64,000 nucleotides of DNA from Lutibacter sp. A80 (GCF_022429645.1 NZ_CP092480.1:2214501-2278500); one strand, 5' to 3'. Counted from the first letter of the stretch, positions 27,568 through 36,305 are shown. Numbers and translations are program-made. The notes: generated by a model from the sequence alone, not told the origin.

Positions 27568-28611
27568 TTATGGTAATGCGTTAATTAAACTTTCTAAATC
27601 TGGTTGGCTAATAGGACTTAAACCTGAAATTACTTCTATATGATTATCTACTATGGTAGTTGCTTGTATTTTATAATACACCTGACCTTCAATTTCGGTA
27701 ACCATAATAATATGAATCTCTAAACCAATTGGAATTGCCCCGTAATGTTCTTTAAACAGTTCATCATTTTCATCCCAAATATCCATTCTTGCAATTGCAG
27801 TTTCTTCACCATCATAATATACATATACTGCACAATTATCTCCATTATATCCTTCAGGAACCTCTATAAAAAGTTGTGTTTTTGGTCCTGAAAAATTATA
27901 CCATCTATCTAAATTTGACCAACCAAAATCTCCTAAATCAAAGCTATAGGTTACCATATAACCGGCAGTTCCTTCAACTTCGTTAAATGCTACATTATCC
28001 TGTTCTCCATCATTATCTTCATCTGCCTCTACCCAGTCGTCTGTACTTTCTAAAGTTTCTCCAGCTTTAAAAACTTTCATTCCCCAATCTACATCTCCAG
28101 GTGCTACATCTTTACTGGTAATAACAGCCATTTCTAATAATTCTAAATCATTTGACCCTTGTTTTGCACCAACAAAAAACTGCCCAGCAGATTTTAAAGC
28201 CTCCTTATCACCGTTTGGTTTTTCACCCAAAGTTGTACGATTTTTAAGTACCATAGAAGCTTTATCATAAATTTCGATTAATTGTACGGTTACATTACCT
28301 GTTACAGGTGTTCCATTAATTCCAAAAGAATTTGGAGGAAAATTTACTTTAGTACCTTGAGAACCTGTAATAATACCACCTGTTGTAGCATCTAAAGTAA
28401 ATTCTTCTAGTGCATTAATTCTGTTATCTTGAAACCTTTCATTTAAAGCAATTCCATCTGGTTGTGGTTGTGTGTTTACATCTTCGATATCTGGATCTGA
28501 AATACAACTTGTAAAGGTTGCAATTAATGATAAACTTAATACACTTTTTAAAATGCTACTCACTACTTTACTGTTTTTTAAGTTTGTGATATTTAATTTT
28601 TGTGTCTTCAT
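27568..28611 (-). CDS. Lipoprotein with ZU5-like beta-sandwich, paralogue A
   Basis: The 347-residue protein has an unusually long signal (about 35 residues, KTQKLNITNLKNSK then a hydrophobic stretch) and a lipobox ending TFTSC (C36). The segment GSQGTKVNFPPNSFG through VTVQLIEIYDKASM resembles a ZU5-type beta sandwich. It contains an acidic EADEDNDGEQDN stretch and the C-terminal block SGLSPISQPDLESLINALP. Function is unknown. It is a close paralogue of the next gene and lies near an ECF sigma factor pair. Confidence 0.75.
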   Translation of the reverse strand: MKTQKLNITNLKNSKVVSSILKSVLSLSLIATFTSCISDPDIEDVNTQPQPDGIALNERFQDNRINALEEFTLDATTGGIITGSQGTKVNFPPNSFGINGTPVTGNVTVQLIEIYDKASMVLKNRTTLGEKPNGDKEALKSAGQFFVGAKQGSNDLELLEMAVITSKDVAPGDVDWGMKVFKAGETLESTDDWVEADEDNDGEQDNVAFNEVEGTAGYMVTYSFDLGDFGWSNLDRWYNFSGPKTQLFIEVPEGYNGDNCAVYVYYDGEETAIARMDIWDENDELFKEHYGAIPIGLEIHIIMVTEIEGQVYYKIQATTIVDNHIEVISGLSPISQPDLESLINALP

Positions 28612-28796
28612 AATATTTTTGTTTTGTTTATTTTCAATTTGTTTTACACTTATATATCAACACAATTAAAATTTGTTACCCCTTTTTTAAAAGAAATACA
28701 TTTTTTTTTAAAACTAATGTTATTCTAAATTCAAAAACCTTATAGTTTCAATGAAAATCTGCAGAAAGAACCTTTACGTTTTTTTACAATATAAAC

Positions 28797-28828
28797 CCAA
28801 AAAAAGGCTATCATTTTTGATAGCCTTT
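28797..28828 (-). terminator. Rho-independent terminator of the 28873 lipoprotein gene
   Basis: AAAGGCTATCA and TGATAGCCTTT flank a TTTT loop, followed on the minus strand by a T run. Confidence 0.85.
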
Positions 28829-28872
28829 CCCAGTTATTAACCTATTTCTAACTGTTCGCAATTGTAATATTT

Positions 28873-29931
28873 TTATGGTAATGCGTTAATTAAATTTTCT
28901 AAAGCTGGCTGTGTAATTGGAGTTAAACCTGAAATTACTTCTATATGATCTTCAACTACTGTGGTACCTTGGATTGCATAATTTAATACTCCATCTATTT
29001 CTGCAACCATAATAATATGCACTTCTTGCCCTACTGGTATACGTCCATAATGTTCTGTAAATAATTCTAATTCTGTATTATAAACATCCATTCTAGCTAA
29101 AGCAGTTGGTTCTCCATCATATGACAAATACACTGCACAATTATCTTGATCAAATTCTGCTGGTACATCAATAAAAATCTCAGTTGTTGCACCTGCAAAG
29201 TTGTACCATCTATCAAGGTTAGTCCATCCAAAATATCCTATGTCATAAGTATAAGTTGCAAAAGCACCGTCTGCTCCCTGAGCATCTCTTATTTTTGCAT
29301 CGTCTTGTTCTCCATCATTATCTTCGTCAGCCTCAAACCAATCACAATCATCATCAATTCCATCACAATCATTATCTGGACCCGTTCTAAAAATTTTCAT
29401 ACCACCATCTAAATCAGCAAAATCAACTGGACGGCTTTCAACATTTGCCATTATTAATAATTCTAATTCATTTGCACCTTGAACTGCATTGATAAAAAAC
29501 TGCCCAGCAGATTTTAAAGCCTCTTTATCTCCGTTTGGTTTTTCACCTAAAGTTGTACGATTTTTAAGCACCATAGAAGCCTTATCGTAAATCTCTATTA
29601 ATTGTACAGTTACATTCCCTGTAACTGGATTTCCATTTATTCCAAAGGAATTTGGTTGAAAGGTTACATTTGTTCCTTGCGATCCAGTAACAACTCCACC
29701 AGTTGCAGCATCTATTGTAAATTCTTCTAAATCGTTAATTCTATTATCTAAAAATCTTTCGTTTAATGCAATTCCATCTGGTTGTGGTTGTGTAATTTCA
29801 TCTTCAATATCTGGATCAGAAATACAACTTGTAAATGTTGCTATTAAAGATAAACTTAATACTCCTTTTAAAATACTACTCACTACTTTACTATTTTTTA
29901 AGCTTGTGATATTTAATTTTTGTGTCTTCAT
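28873..29931 (-). CDS. Lipoprotein with ZU5-like beta-sandwich, paralogue B
   Basis: The 352-residue tandem paralogue of the preceding lipoprotein shares the long signal peptide, lipobox, ZU5-like core and the C-terminal block. The leader just upstream of the ATG is also conserved. It differs by an insertion near residue 190 rich in Asp and Cys (DNDCDGIDDDCDW) that resembles calcium-binding repeats. Each paralogue has its own terminator, so they are probably transcribed separately. Function unknown; secreted and lipid-anchored by inference. Confidence 0.75.
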   Translation of the reverse strand: MKTQKLNITSLKNSKVVSSILKGVLSLSLIATFTSCISDPDIEDEITQPQPDGIALNERFLDNRINDLEEFTIDAATGGVVTGSQGTNVTFQPNSFGINGNPVTGNVTVQLIEIYDKASMVLKNRTTLGEKPNGDKEALKSAGQFFINAVQGANELELLIMANVESRPVDFADLDGGMKIFRTGPDNDCDGIDDDCDWFEADEDNDGEQDDAKIRDAQGADGAFATYTYDIGYFGWTNLDRWYNFAGATTEIFIDVPAEFDQDNCAVYLSYDGEPTALARMDVYNTELELFTEHYGRIPVGQEVHIIMVAEIDGVLNYAIQGTTVVEDHIEVISGLTPITQPALENLINALP

Positions 29932-30049
29932 AATATTTTTGTTTTTAATAGTTTTTAATTTGTGTTACACTAACATATCACCACTCTTAAATTTTTGTTA
30001 CCCCTTTTTCTGAAAAAAAATTATAAATTAGCATATCTAACTAATTCAA

Positions 30050-30631
30050 ATGAATCAAAAACCACACGCAGATCATATATACATAGAAGCTTTGTTGAAG
30101 AACGACAGTAGAGTGCTTTCTAAACTTTATGAGAAGTTTTCACATAAAATAGTAGCCTACGTAAGAAAAAACAACGGAAATGCTGATGATGCTCAAGATA
30201 TTATTCAAGAAACATTAGTTACTATTTACCATCAGGCAAAAGAGAAAAATTTTATACTTACCTGTCCGTTTGATGCTTACTTTTATTTATTGTGTAAAAG
30301 AAGATGGTTAAATGAACTTAAAAAAAGAGGGACTAATAGGGTAACAATTTTAGAGGATGAAGCATCTATTAAAGACGAGCACGAACAACAAGTTGAAGAA
30401 ACTGAATTATTTGAACAACAAAACCAGCTTTTTGAATCAAAATTTAAAGAATTAGGGGCTAAATGTCAAGAATTATTAAAAGCTACATTCAAAATAAAGT
30501 CAATGGAAAAAGTTGCGGAGTTTTTAGGTGTAACGTATGGTTATGCTCGTAAAAAGAAATCGCAGTGTATGGGTAAATTAACCCAACTTGTAAAAAATTC
30601 GAATGAATTTCAACAACTAAAAGACTTTTAA
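30050..30631 (+). CDS. RNA polymerase sigma factor, sigma-70/ECF family
   Basis: The 193-residue protein has region 2 (KLYEKFSHKIVAYVRKNNGNADDAQDIIQETLVTIY, about 22-60) and a region 4-like helix-turn-helix (MEKVAEFLGVTYGYARKKKSQCMGKL, about 152-178). It is divergent from the lipoprotein genes and one base from a membrane protein with an anti-sigma-like layout. Target promoters are unknown; the neighbouring lipoproteins are candidates by position only. Confidence 0.9.
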   Translation: MNQKPHADHIYIEALLKNDSRVLSKLYEKFSHKIVAYVRKNNGNADDAQDIIQETLVTIYHQAKEKNFILTCPFDAYFYLLCKRRWLNELKKRGTNRVTILEDEASIKDEHEQQVEETELFEQQNQLFESKFKELGAKCQELLKATFKIKSMEKVAEFLGVTYGYARKKKSQCMGKLTQLVKNSNEFQQLKDF

Positions 30632-30632
30632 A

Positions 30633-31370
30633 ATGGACGAATTAAAATATATTGAGTTTGAAAACTACCTAAAAAACAAGCTCTCCCAAACAGAAAAAGT
30701 AGCTTTTGAAGCAAAGCTACAATCTAATGCTGATTTAAAACAAGAGTTTAAAATATATAAAGCGTTAGAAACCTCTTTGTCTTCAAAATTTGAAAATGAG
30801 AAAGGTGAACAAGAACTAAGAAACACCTTAACTAATTTAGGAAATCAGTTTATAAAAACTGAAAAAGCTAAAAAGGAATCTAAAGTAATTTCTTTATTTA
30901 ATTATAAAAAACTATTAGTTGCCGCAAGTATTGCATTGCTTATCGGATTTTTTATCTTTAAAAATGGAAATCCAGCTTATAGTGATTTTGCTAATCATTC
31001 TAATTTGGAATTTACCGTTAGAGGCGATAATAACACAACAATTAAAACTGCTGAAACCGCTTTTAACACAAAAAATTACACAACTGCTTTTGCACAGTTA
31101 ACCGTACTTGAAAAAGAATTCCCAAACAATGTAGAAATACAGTTATATAAAGCTATTTGTTTATTAGAACTGGATAAGTTTTCTCAAGCTGAAACTATTT
31201 TTGAAAAAATAAGTACAGGAAATTCTGCTTATTCGACAAAAGCAACTTGGTATAAAGCGTTAAGTTTATTAAAACAAGAGAAATTTGAAGCTTGTAAAAG
31301 CACGCTTAAAACAATACCTGAAAGTGCTGAAGAATATGAAATAGCTAAAAAGCTTCTAAATAAATTATAG
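30633..31370 (+). CDS. Membrane protein with C-terminal TPR-like repeats, probable anti-sigma partner
   Basis: This 245-residue protein has a cytoplasmic N-terminal part (1-88), one membrane helix (about 89-106) and a periplasmic region with TPR-like helices (AFNTKNYTTAFAQLTVLE, ATWYKALSLLKQEKFEACK). The start follows the sigma gene stop by one base. This organisation is typical of flavobacterial sigma factor/membrane partner pairs, so an anti-sigma role is inferred, not shown by a recognisable zinc-binding anti-sigma motif. Confidence 0.75.
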   Translation: MDELKYIEFENYLKNKLSQTEKVAFEAKLQSNADLKQEFKIYKALETSLSSKFENEKGEQELRNTLTNLGNQFIKTEKAKKESKVISLFNYKKLLVAASIALLIGFFIFKNGNPAYSDFANHSNLEFTVRGDNNTTIKTAETAFNTKNYTTAFAQLTVLEKEFPNNVEIQLYKAICLLELDKFSQAETIFEKISTGNSAYSTKATWYKALSLLKQEKFEACKSTLKTIPESAEEYEIAKKLLNKL

Positions 31371-31420
31371 TTATTTTATTTGTGGAAATAGCACAAAACA
31401 ATATGGTTAATAGAGCTTTA

Positions 31421-32131
31421 TTAGCTTCTTAAACTCCATATTTCGTAAATTGGTGTGCCTTTACTAGACAAGCCAGAATGATGCCAATTACCATCTTTTA
31501 AACTATAATTAAATTGCAAACTTGCACCTACTCTTGTATCATCTTTTGAAAAAAATTTGATATTTTCGGTATATTCCCCATCAATGGTTGTATAAGTTCC
31601 ACCACCAGTACCCATAAATTGTTTTGTTTCGGTATTATACGCTACCCATTGAAAACGTGTTCCTGATAAAATTTTCATAGTTTTTCTTGGCTTACTTGTA
31701 TCTCTTAACTGGGTTTCGCCATTTCTAATTCTACCAGACATTAACCAAGCCCCTTGCAAAGCTCCAGGCAATCCATTATCAATTCTATTAAATTTAATTT
31801 CTTTATCAACAATTTCAAAAACAGTATCAGAAATAATAACTTTATAATTTAAGTCTTTACCAACAAGTTCTGTATTATTGGTATTGAATTCTAATTTTTC
31901 TGTCATAGAATCCCCTTCTAATATCCAAGCACCTCCTTTAGTGGAAATAAATTTACCATTAACTGCACTGTAAGTAGTTTGGACAAAATACCCTTCAGAA
32001 AAAATAATAACCGTTTTTAACTTAATACCTTTATCAGTAGTAAAATTTCTTTCCCAAGCACCAAAAATATTTTGACCTTGAACTCCAAGTGATGCAAATA
32101 CACACAAAAAAACTATAATTATTTTCTTCAT
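31421..32131 (-). CDS. Secreted protein with two DUF4488-like domains
   Basis: The 236-residue protein has a signal peptide ending VQGQ and two tandem lipocalin-like units. One starts FGAWERNF (about residue 23) and the other QGAWLMSG (about residue 127). Each has a TVIIFSEGYFVQ or TMKILSGTRFQW strand and a gGxxT/Gy core. This repeat layout is that of the DUF4488 family of secreted Bacteroidota proteins. No ligand is known. Confidence 0.78.
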   Translation of the reverse strand: MKKIIIVFLCVFASLGVQGQNIFGAWERNFTTDKGIKLKTVIIFSEGYFVQTTYSAVNGKFISTKGGAWILEGDSMTEKLEFNTNNTELVGKDLNYKVIISDTVFEIVDKEIKFNRIDNGLPGALQGAWLMSGRIRNGETQLRDTSKPRKTMKILSGTRFQWVAYNTETKQFMGTGGGTYTTIDGEYTENIKFFSKDDTRVGASLQFNYSLKDGNWHHSGLSSKGTPIYEIWSLRS

Positions 32132-32281
32132 AATTTTATATTTAATTTCTACAAGTATAACTACAACTCGTTAATAAACAACTATCCTTTTAAATATATG
32201 AAAATTAATTAGAAAAATTTAAATTAAAATACTCTAAAAACTATCCCTTTTTACAGTCTAAAAAACATATTTAAATTATAC

Positions 32282-32314
32282 AAAAAAATAGCTTGAGTAA
32301 ACACCCAAGCTATT
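32282..32314 (-). terminator. Rho-independent terminator of the TetR-peroxiredoxin operon
   Basis: AATAGCTTG and CAAGCTATT form a 9-base stem around a 10-base loop, with a T run on the minus strand. Confidence 0.75.
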
Positions 32315-32352
32315 ATTTATTAACCTAATTAATATTTTAAAAATACTTATAA

Positions 32353-33123
32353 TTACTTTTCCATTTCTTCCAAGAACTTTGTAATAACACTTGGCTCTGC
32401 TCTTTTTCTATAATCAAAATCTACAAATGAATATACTATTTTTCCATCTGTATTAATAATGTATGTAGCTGCTAGTGGTAGCTCGTTTGAAGTATCTCCA
32501 TTATGTCCGTTTAAATCAAATTTTTGATTGTATATATTAGCTACATCATCTGTTAATTTAAATACAACTCCATATTCTTTTCCTATTACATTCCCTAAAT
32601 CACTTAATACCTCAAATTCAAGATTGTGTTTTTCTGAAGTACTAATAGATTCATCTGGCAACTCTGGTGACAATGCAATTAAATTAGCTCCTTGCGCTTT
32701 AAAATTTGGCAATTCTTCTTGAAGAGAATGAAGTGTAATATTACAATACGGACACCATCCACCTCTATACCAAGTAAGAACCACAGGACCTTTCTTTAAA
32801 TAATCTTTTAACTCTACAGTTTCTCCAATTGCATTTTTTAAATTAAAGTTAGGCGCTAAATCTCCTACTTTTTTAGCAGTTTGCAACACACCACTATTCT
32901 CTACATCTTCAAAACCTTCTTTATAAATCTTTTTTGTTTTTTCGTCTGCTTTTTTATTAAAATTATTCTTTCTTTCATCCAATACAGCTTGTAAAGAAGA
33001 AGTTTCTTGTTCTTTATCCATAACTTTAGTGTCTTCTGTTTTTGTCTTATTAGTTTTTACATTATCACAAGCATAAATACCTATTGTAAAAATACTTAGC
33101 ATTACTATTTTAATAAATTTCAT
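32353..33123 (-). CDS. Peroxiredoxin-like lipoprotein (AhpC/TSA family)
   Basis: The 256-residue protein has a lipoprotein signal (GIYAC, C19), a Lys/Glu-rich helical segment (30-85) and a thioredoxin-fold AhpC/TSA domain. The redox motif WCPYC has C124 and C127. A CxxC instead of the classical PxxxTxxC puts it in the peroxiredoxin-like-2/thioredoxin-like branch. It should act in the cell envelope in thiol redox or peroxide detoxification. The TetR gene lies 40 bases upstream, probably cotranscribed. Confidence 0.86.
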   Translation of the reverse strand: MKFIKIVMLSIFTIGIYACDNVKTNKTKTEDTKVMDKEQETSSLQAVLDERKNNFNKKADEKTKKIYKEGFEDVENSGVLQTAKKVGDLAPNFNLKNAIGETVELKDYLKKGPVVLTWYRGGWCPYCNITLHSLQEELPNFKAQGANLIALSPELPDESISTSEKHNLEFEVLSDLGNVIGKEYGVVFKLTDDVANIYNQKFDLNGHNGDTSNELPLAATYIINTDGKIVYSFVDFDYRKRAEPSVITKFLEEMEK

Positions 33124-33163
33124 ATTATAATTGTTTTTGATAATTAGTTAGTTATTGTATTGT

Positions 33164-33724
33164 TTATATATTTTTGAAAATATTTTGGATGTAATTTTCC
33201 AATTGTTCTTCATTAAAAATTCGAGTTGCAGAAGAAAAACCAAACATCGCTATTATTAAATAATCTGCTTTTTGTTCAATTTGCACGTGATCTAACGCTT
33301 CTTCTTCTTTTAATTTTAAAACAAATGCATTTCTAACATCTATAGTATAATCCGTTAACATTTTTTTTACAAGATTATCTACGCTTCCTATAAATTCATT
33401 TGCTGTATTGGTTATTAAACAACCTTTAAATATGGTTTTTTCACTAGAAAAATCGACAAAATCGTAAAAATATTGTTTAATTGCAGCAACTCCACTTGCC
33501 TTTTTCATTTTACTAACAAGCTTCTGTAATTTCTTATTGTAACACCTTAAACTTTCAATAAGAATCCCATTTTTACTACCAAAACTAGCGTAAATAGAAA
33601 ATTTATTAATTCCCATTTCTTTTTCTAATTGTTGCATAGAAGTTGTTTCATAACCATTTTTCCAGAAAAGATTCATGGCTTTTTCTAAAACTTCTTGTTC
33701 GTTATAGCTCTTTACTCTAGGCAT
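33164..33724 (-). CDS. TetR/AcrR family transcriptional regulator
   Basis: Choosing the ATG at 33724 instead of an upstream TTG gives 186 residues starting MPRVKSYNEQEVLEKAM, a common TetR start. The DNA-binding helix-turn-helix is at about 20-50 (GYETTSMQQLEKEMGINKFSIYASF). The C-terminal ligand domain is not assignable. A perfect 16-base palindrome lies 23 bases upstream, the expected position for an autoregulatory operator. The downstream peroxiredoxin is likely in the regulon. Confidence 0.9.
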   Translation of the reverse strand: MPRVKSYNEQEVLEKAMNLFWKNGYETTSMQQLEKEMGINKFSIYASFGSKNGILIESLRCYNKKLQKLVSKMKKASGVAAIKQYFYDFVDFSSEKTIFKGCLITNTANEFIGSVDNLVKKMLTDYTIDVRNAFVLKLKEEEALDHVQIEQKADYLIIAMFGFSSATRIFNEEQLENYIQNIFKNI

Positions 33725-33747
33725 TTCATAATAATTATTTTCCAAAA

Positions 33748-33763
33748 CTAAACAATTGTTTAG
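33748..33763. promoter_or_regulatory. Perfect palindrome, candidate TetR operator
   Basis: CTAAACAATTGTTTAG is a perfect 16-base palindrome just upstream of the TetR ATG at 33724. Its size and position fit a TetR dimer site. Confidence 0.6.
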
Positions 33764-33845
33764 AAATGATAAATTAAAATAATGTTAAACTTTATTTAGC
33801 CTATAAATTAATAACCATTACAATAAGTGAAATCTAAAATTTAGT

Positions 33846-33853
33846 TACTTTTG
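33846..33853 (+). promoter_or_regulatory. Bacteroidota -7 promoter element very close to the tatD start
   Basis: TACTTTTG followed by C matches TAnnTTTG. Only four bases separate it from the tatD ATG at 33858, so transcription would start at or next to the ATG. Confidence 0.45.
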
Positions 33854-33857
33854 CGCT

Positions 33858-34625
33858 ATGATAATTACCGATACGCACACGCATTTATACAGCGAACAAT
33901 TTAATGAAGATAGAGATGAAATGATACAACGCGCCCTAGATGCTGGCGTTTCTCGTTTTTTTATTCCTGCTATTGATTCAACTTATCTACCTGCAATGTT
34001 AGATTTAGAAAAATCTTTTCCAAAAAATATTTTTTTAATGATGGGTTTACATCCAACACATGTGAAAGAAAATGTTAAAGAGGAATTAGCTTTTGTTAAA
34101 AAATGGCTGGATAAACGTATGTTTTATGCTGTTGGTGAAATTGGAATAGACTTGTTTTGGGACAAAACTTTTTTAAAAGAACAGCAATTTGCTTTTAAAC
34201 AACAAATTGAATGGGCTAAAGAAAAAAATTTACCTATTGTAATACATTGTAGAGATGCTTTTGATGAAGTATTTGAAGTATTAGAAGAAGTTAATGATGC
34301 TAATTTATTTGGTGTTTTTCATTGTTTTACCGGAACTTTAGAACAAGCAAAAAAAGCTATTTCATACAATATGAAATTAGGAATTGGAGGAGTTTTAACT
34401 TTTAAAAACGGTAAAATAGATCAGTTTTTAAATGAAATTGCAATAGAACATATTGTATTGGAAACAGATGCTCCATATTTAGCACCAACTCCGTTTAGAG
34501 GTAAAAGAAACGAAAGCAGTTATATTACAAAAGTGTTAGATAAATTAGTAGATATTTACGGATTAACACCTCAAGAAATTGCAGCAATAACTACGCAAAA
34601 TTCAAAAGACGTTTTTAGAATTTAA
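33858..34625 (+). CDS. tatD: TatD family metal-dependent hydrolase (DNase)
   Basis: The 255-residue TIM-barrel metallohydrolase has the DTHTHLY metal motif (5-11), LHPTHVKEN, VGEIGIDLFWD, VIHCRDAFDE, FHCFTGTLEQA and LETDAPYLAP. TatD enzymes are 3'-5' exonucleases acting on damaged or single-stranded DNA, or D-aminoacyl-tRNA deacylase-like in some reports. The last 132 bases recur, with a 2-base deletion, at 35808-35937. Confidence 0.94.
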   Translation: MIITDTHTHLYSEQFNEDRDEMIQRALDAGVSRFFIPAIDSTYLPAMLDLEKSFPKNIFLMMGLHPTHVKENVKEELAFVKKWLDKRMFYAVGEIGIDLFWDKTFLKEQQFAFKQQIEWAKEKNLPIVIHCRDAFDEVFEVLEEVNDANLFGVFHCFTGTLEQAKKAISYNMKLGIGGVLTFKNGKIDQFLNEIAIEHIVLETDAPYLAPTPFRGKRNESSYITKVLDKLVDIYGLTPQEIAAITTQNSKDVFRI

Positions 34626-34630
34626 TTGTT

Positions 34631-35725
34631 GTGAAAAAAATTATAATTGTTACAATTTTATATTTAGTTACCTTAAACATTAACGCCCAAGAATATAGAA
34701 AATACTGGAAAGATGGAGAATTAACTTGGGAAGATTTCAAAGGAAAACATACTGCAAAACACACTGCATATTTATCATATATGGTAACCTATAAAATGGA
34801 TAAAAAAGAAATTAACGATGTTATCTATCAAGGTTTATTTTCAAATGCTTATATAGATAAATCATTATCCTTTTTTCATCCAAACTTAAAAAACAATAAC
34901 TTTTTAGAATACAATCAAGTACTATTTAACCTAATTGAGATTAGCAAAAGAAATTTGCAGCAAAGACTTTTTGAGTTAAATAATGTTTACGATGCTAATT
35001 CTTTATTGATGGATAATATAAAGCATCTAGAAAAAACAATTTTCGACTTTAAAGAAGAAGGAGGTTATGGTCTTCAAAATAATATTACAAAACAATGGTT
35101 AACAAATACCCAAGAACAGTTATCTAAAATCCCTGCTTTTGAACCACCAAACTATAAAAAAAGTAAATGGACTTATGGCATGTACGGAGGTTTAGACTTT
35201 GGAATGTATGAAGAAGATTTTAGCAAATTTTTCAAAAATACACTTGCATTAAGTTTTGGTTTTGAATTTTCATATCAAAAAACACATTTGTTATTAAATA
35301 TGTCATTCACAAATAGTAAACTAAATAAAGATTTTTCAACTAATTCGTTTTTAATTCCTCAAGGAGAGAAAAGCACTATAAGTATGTTAAATGCTGCAGT
35401 TGGGTATCCTATTTATGAAACAAATAAGCTTAAAATAGTTCCATTTATTGGATACGGATTAACTGCTTTAGAAGAAGTTACTGAAAACAAAAACAAGGGT
35501 GGAATCACAAAATCAACTTCAATCTTTGGAATAAATTTTGATTTTAAAAACAAGAAAAGGATAAATTTTACACCCATATTTTTTAATATTAGAGAGGAAG
35601 GAAATAGCTTCATTAGAACAAGAATATTTATGGCTAAGTCAAATTTTGACCCTAATTTAATAGGCTACAGTATTAATATTGGAGTTGCTTATGGATTTGA
35701 AGCACGAATATTATCTAAAAAGTAA
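34631..35725 (+). CDS. Secreted protein: DUF922-like N-terminus plus C-terminal barrel-like region
   Basis: The 364-residue protein starts at a GTG 5 bases after tatD and has a signal peptide ending NINAQ. Residues 20-160 resemble the DUF922 family of secreted proteins (LTWEDFKGK; later FNLIEISKRNLQQRLFELN). The expected histidine motif (HEQxH-like) reads YNQVL, so metal ligands appear lost. Residues 175-364 are beta-rich with alternating hydrophobics, like an outer-membrane barrel. Function unknown. Confidence 0.65.
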   Translation: MKKIIIVTILYLVTLNINAQEYRKYWKDGELTWEDFKGKHTAKHTAYLSYMVTYKMDKKEINDVIYQGLFSNAYIDKSLSFFHPNLKNNNFLEYNQVLFNLIEISKRNLQQRLFELNNVYDANSLLMDNIKHLEKTIFDFKEEGGYGLQNNITKQWLTNTQEQLSKIPAFEPPNYKKSKWTYGMYGGLDFGMYEEDFSKFFKNTLALSFGFEFSYQKTHLLLNMSFTNSKLNKDFSTNSFLIPQGEKSTISMLNAAVGYPIYETNKLKIVPFIGYGLTALEEVTENKNKGGITKSTSIFGINFDFKNKKRINFTPIFFNIREEGNSFIRTRIFMAKSNFDPNLIGYSINIGVAYGFEARILSKK

Positions 35726-35727
35726 TT

Positions 35728-35937
35728 GAACAAACAACATATTACAAAACACCAATTGGGACAGCAATAATTGAAGGAAATAATAATGATATTCCAGTGA
35801 TTACTCTTTTAGAGGTAAAAGAAATGAAAGCAGCTATATTACAAAAGTGTTAGATAAATTAGTAGATATTTATAGGCTAACATCAAGAAATTGCAGCAAT
35901 AACTACGCAAAATTCAAAAGACGTTTTTAGAATTTAA
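35728..35937 (+). pseudogene. Chimeric remnant: ogt 5' fragment joined to tatD 3' fragment
   Basis: From 35728, one frame encodes EQTTYYKTPIGTAIIEG..., clearly homologous to the Ogt N-terminus FETSYYKTPIGTAKIVG at 36424. At about 35808 this joins a near-identical copy of the last 132 bases of tatD (34494-34625), shortened by 2 bases (CACCTCAAG to CATCAAG), ending in the same stop at 35935-35937. There is no intact ORF. The 3' end overlaps the stop of the minus-strand gene at 35934. Confidence 0.85.
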
Positions 35938-36305
35938 TCTGTTTGCATTCTTATAAAAGGTAAGTCTGAATAATTTTCTAACATAAGTTCTCCTTCAGAG
36001 TTAATATAATACTTAGTTGTAATTATTTCCTCATACTCATTAAATGTAAGGTTATCTTCTACAAGTTTCCAATCGAACGGGATTAATGAAGAAGTGATCT
36101 CGGTTTCTATAGTTCCTTCCCTATAAATTTTATAACCTGTATTATCATCATTAAAAATTAATTTAAATTCAAAATCATCACTAAAATCAGTTCGCATCCA
36201 TTCACCAATCAATGAAGTAGAATAATCCATTTCTTCATCATTAGTATCACATGATATTATTGAAGTAAAAATTAAAAAAATTAGAATAAATTTATAATTT
36301 TTCAT
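35934..36305 (-). CDS. Small lipocalin-like lipoprotein
   Basis: The 123-residue protein has a lipobox ending SIISC (C19), then an acidic linker and a beta-rich segment LIGEWMRTDF...FKLIFNDDNTGYKIY. This resembles the small lipocalin-like DUFs common in Flavobacteriaceae. Its stop codon overlaps the end of the tatD remnant by a few bases. Function unknown. Confidence 0.7.
   Translation of the reverse strand: MKNYKFILIFLIFTSIISCDTNDEEMDYSTSLIGEWMRTDFSDDFEFKLIFNDDNTGYKIYREGTIETEITSSLIPFDWKLVEDNLTFNEYEEIITTKYYINSEGELMLENYSDLPFIRMQTD

Noticed and set aside
33725-33745. TTG start of the TetR regulator
   Set aside because: The ATG at 33724 gives the common MPRVKSYN start; the extra seven residues have no support.
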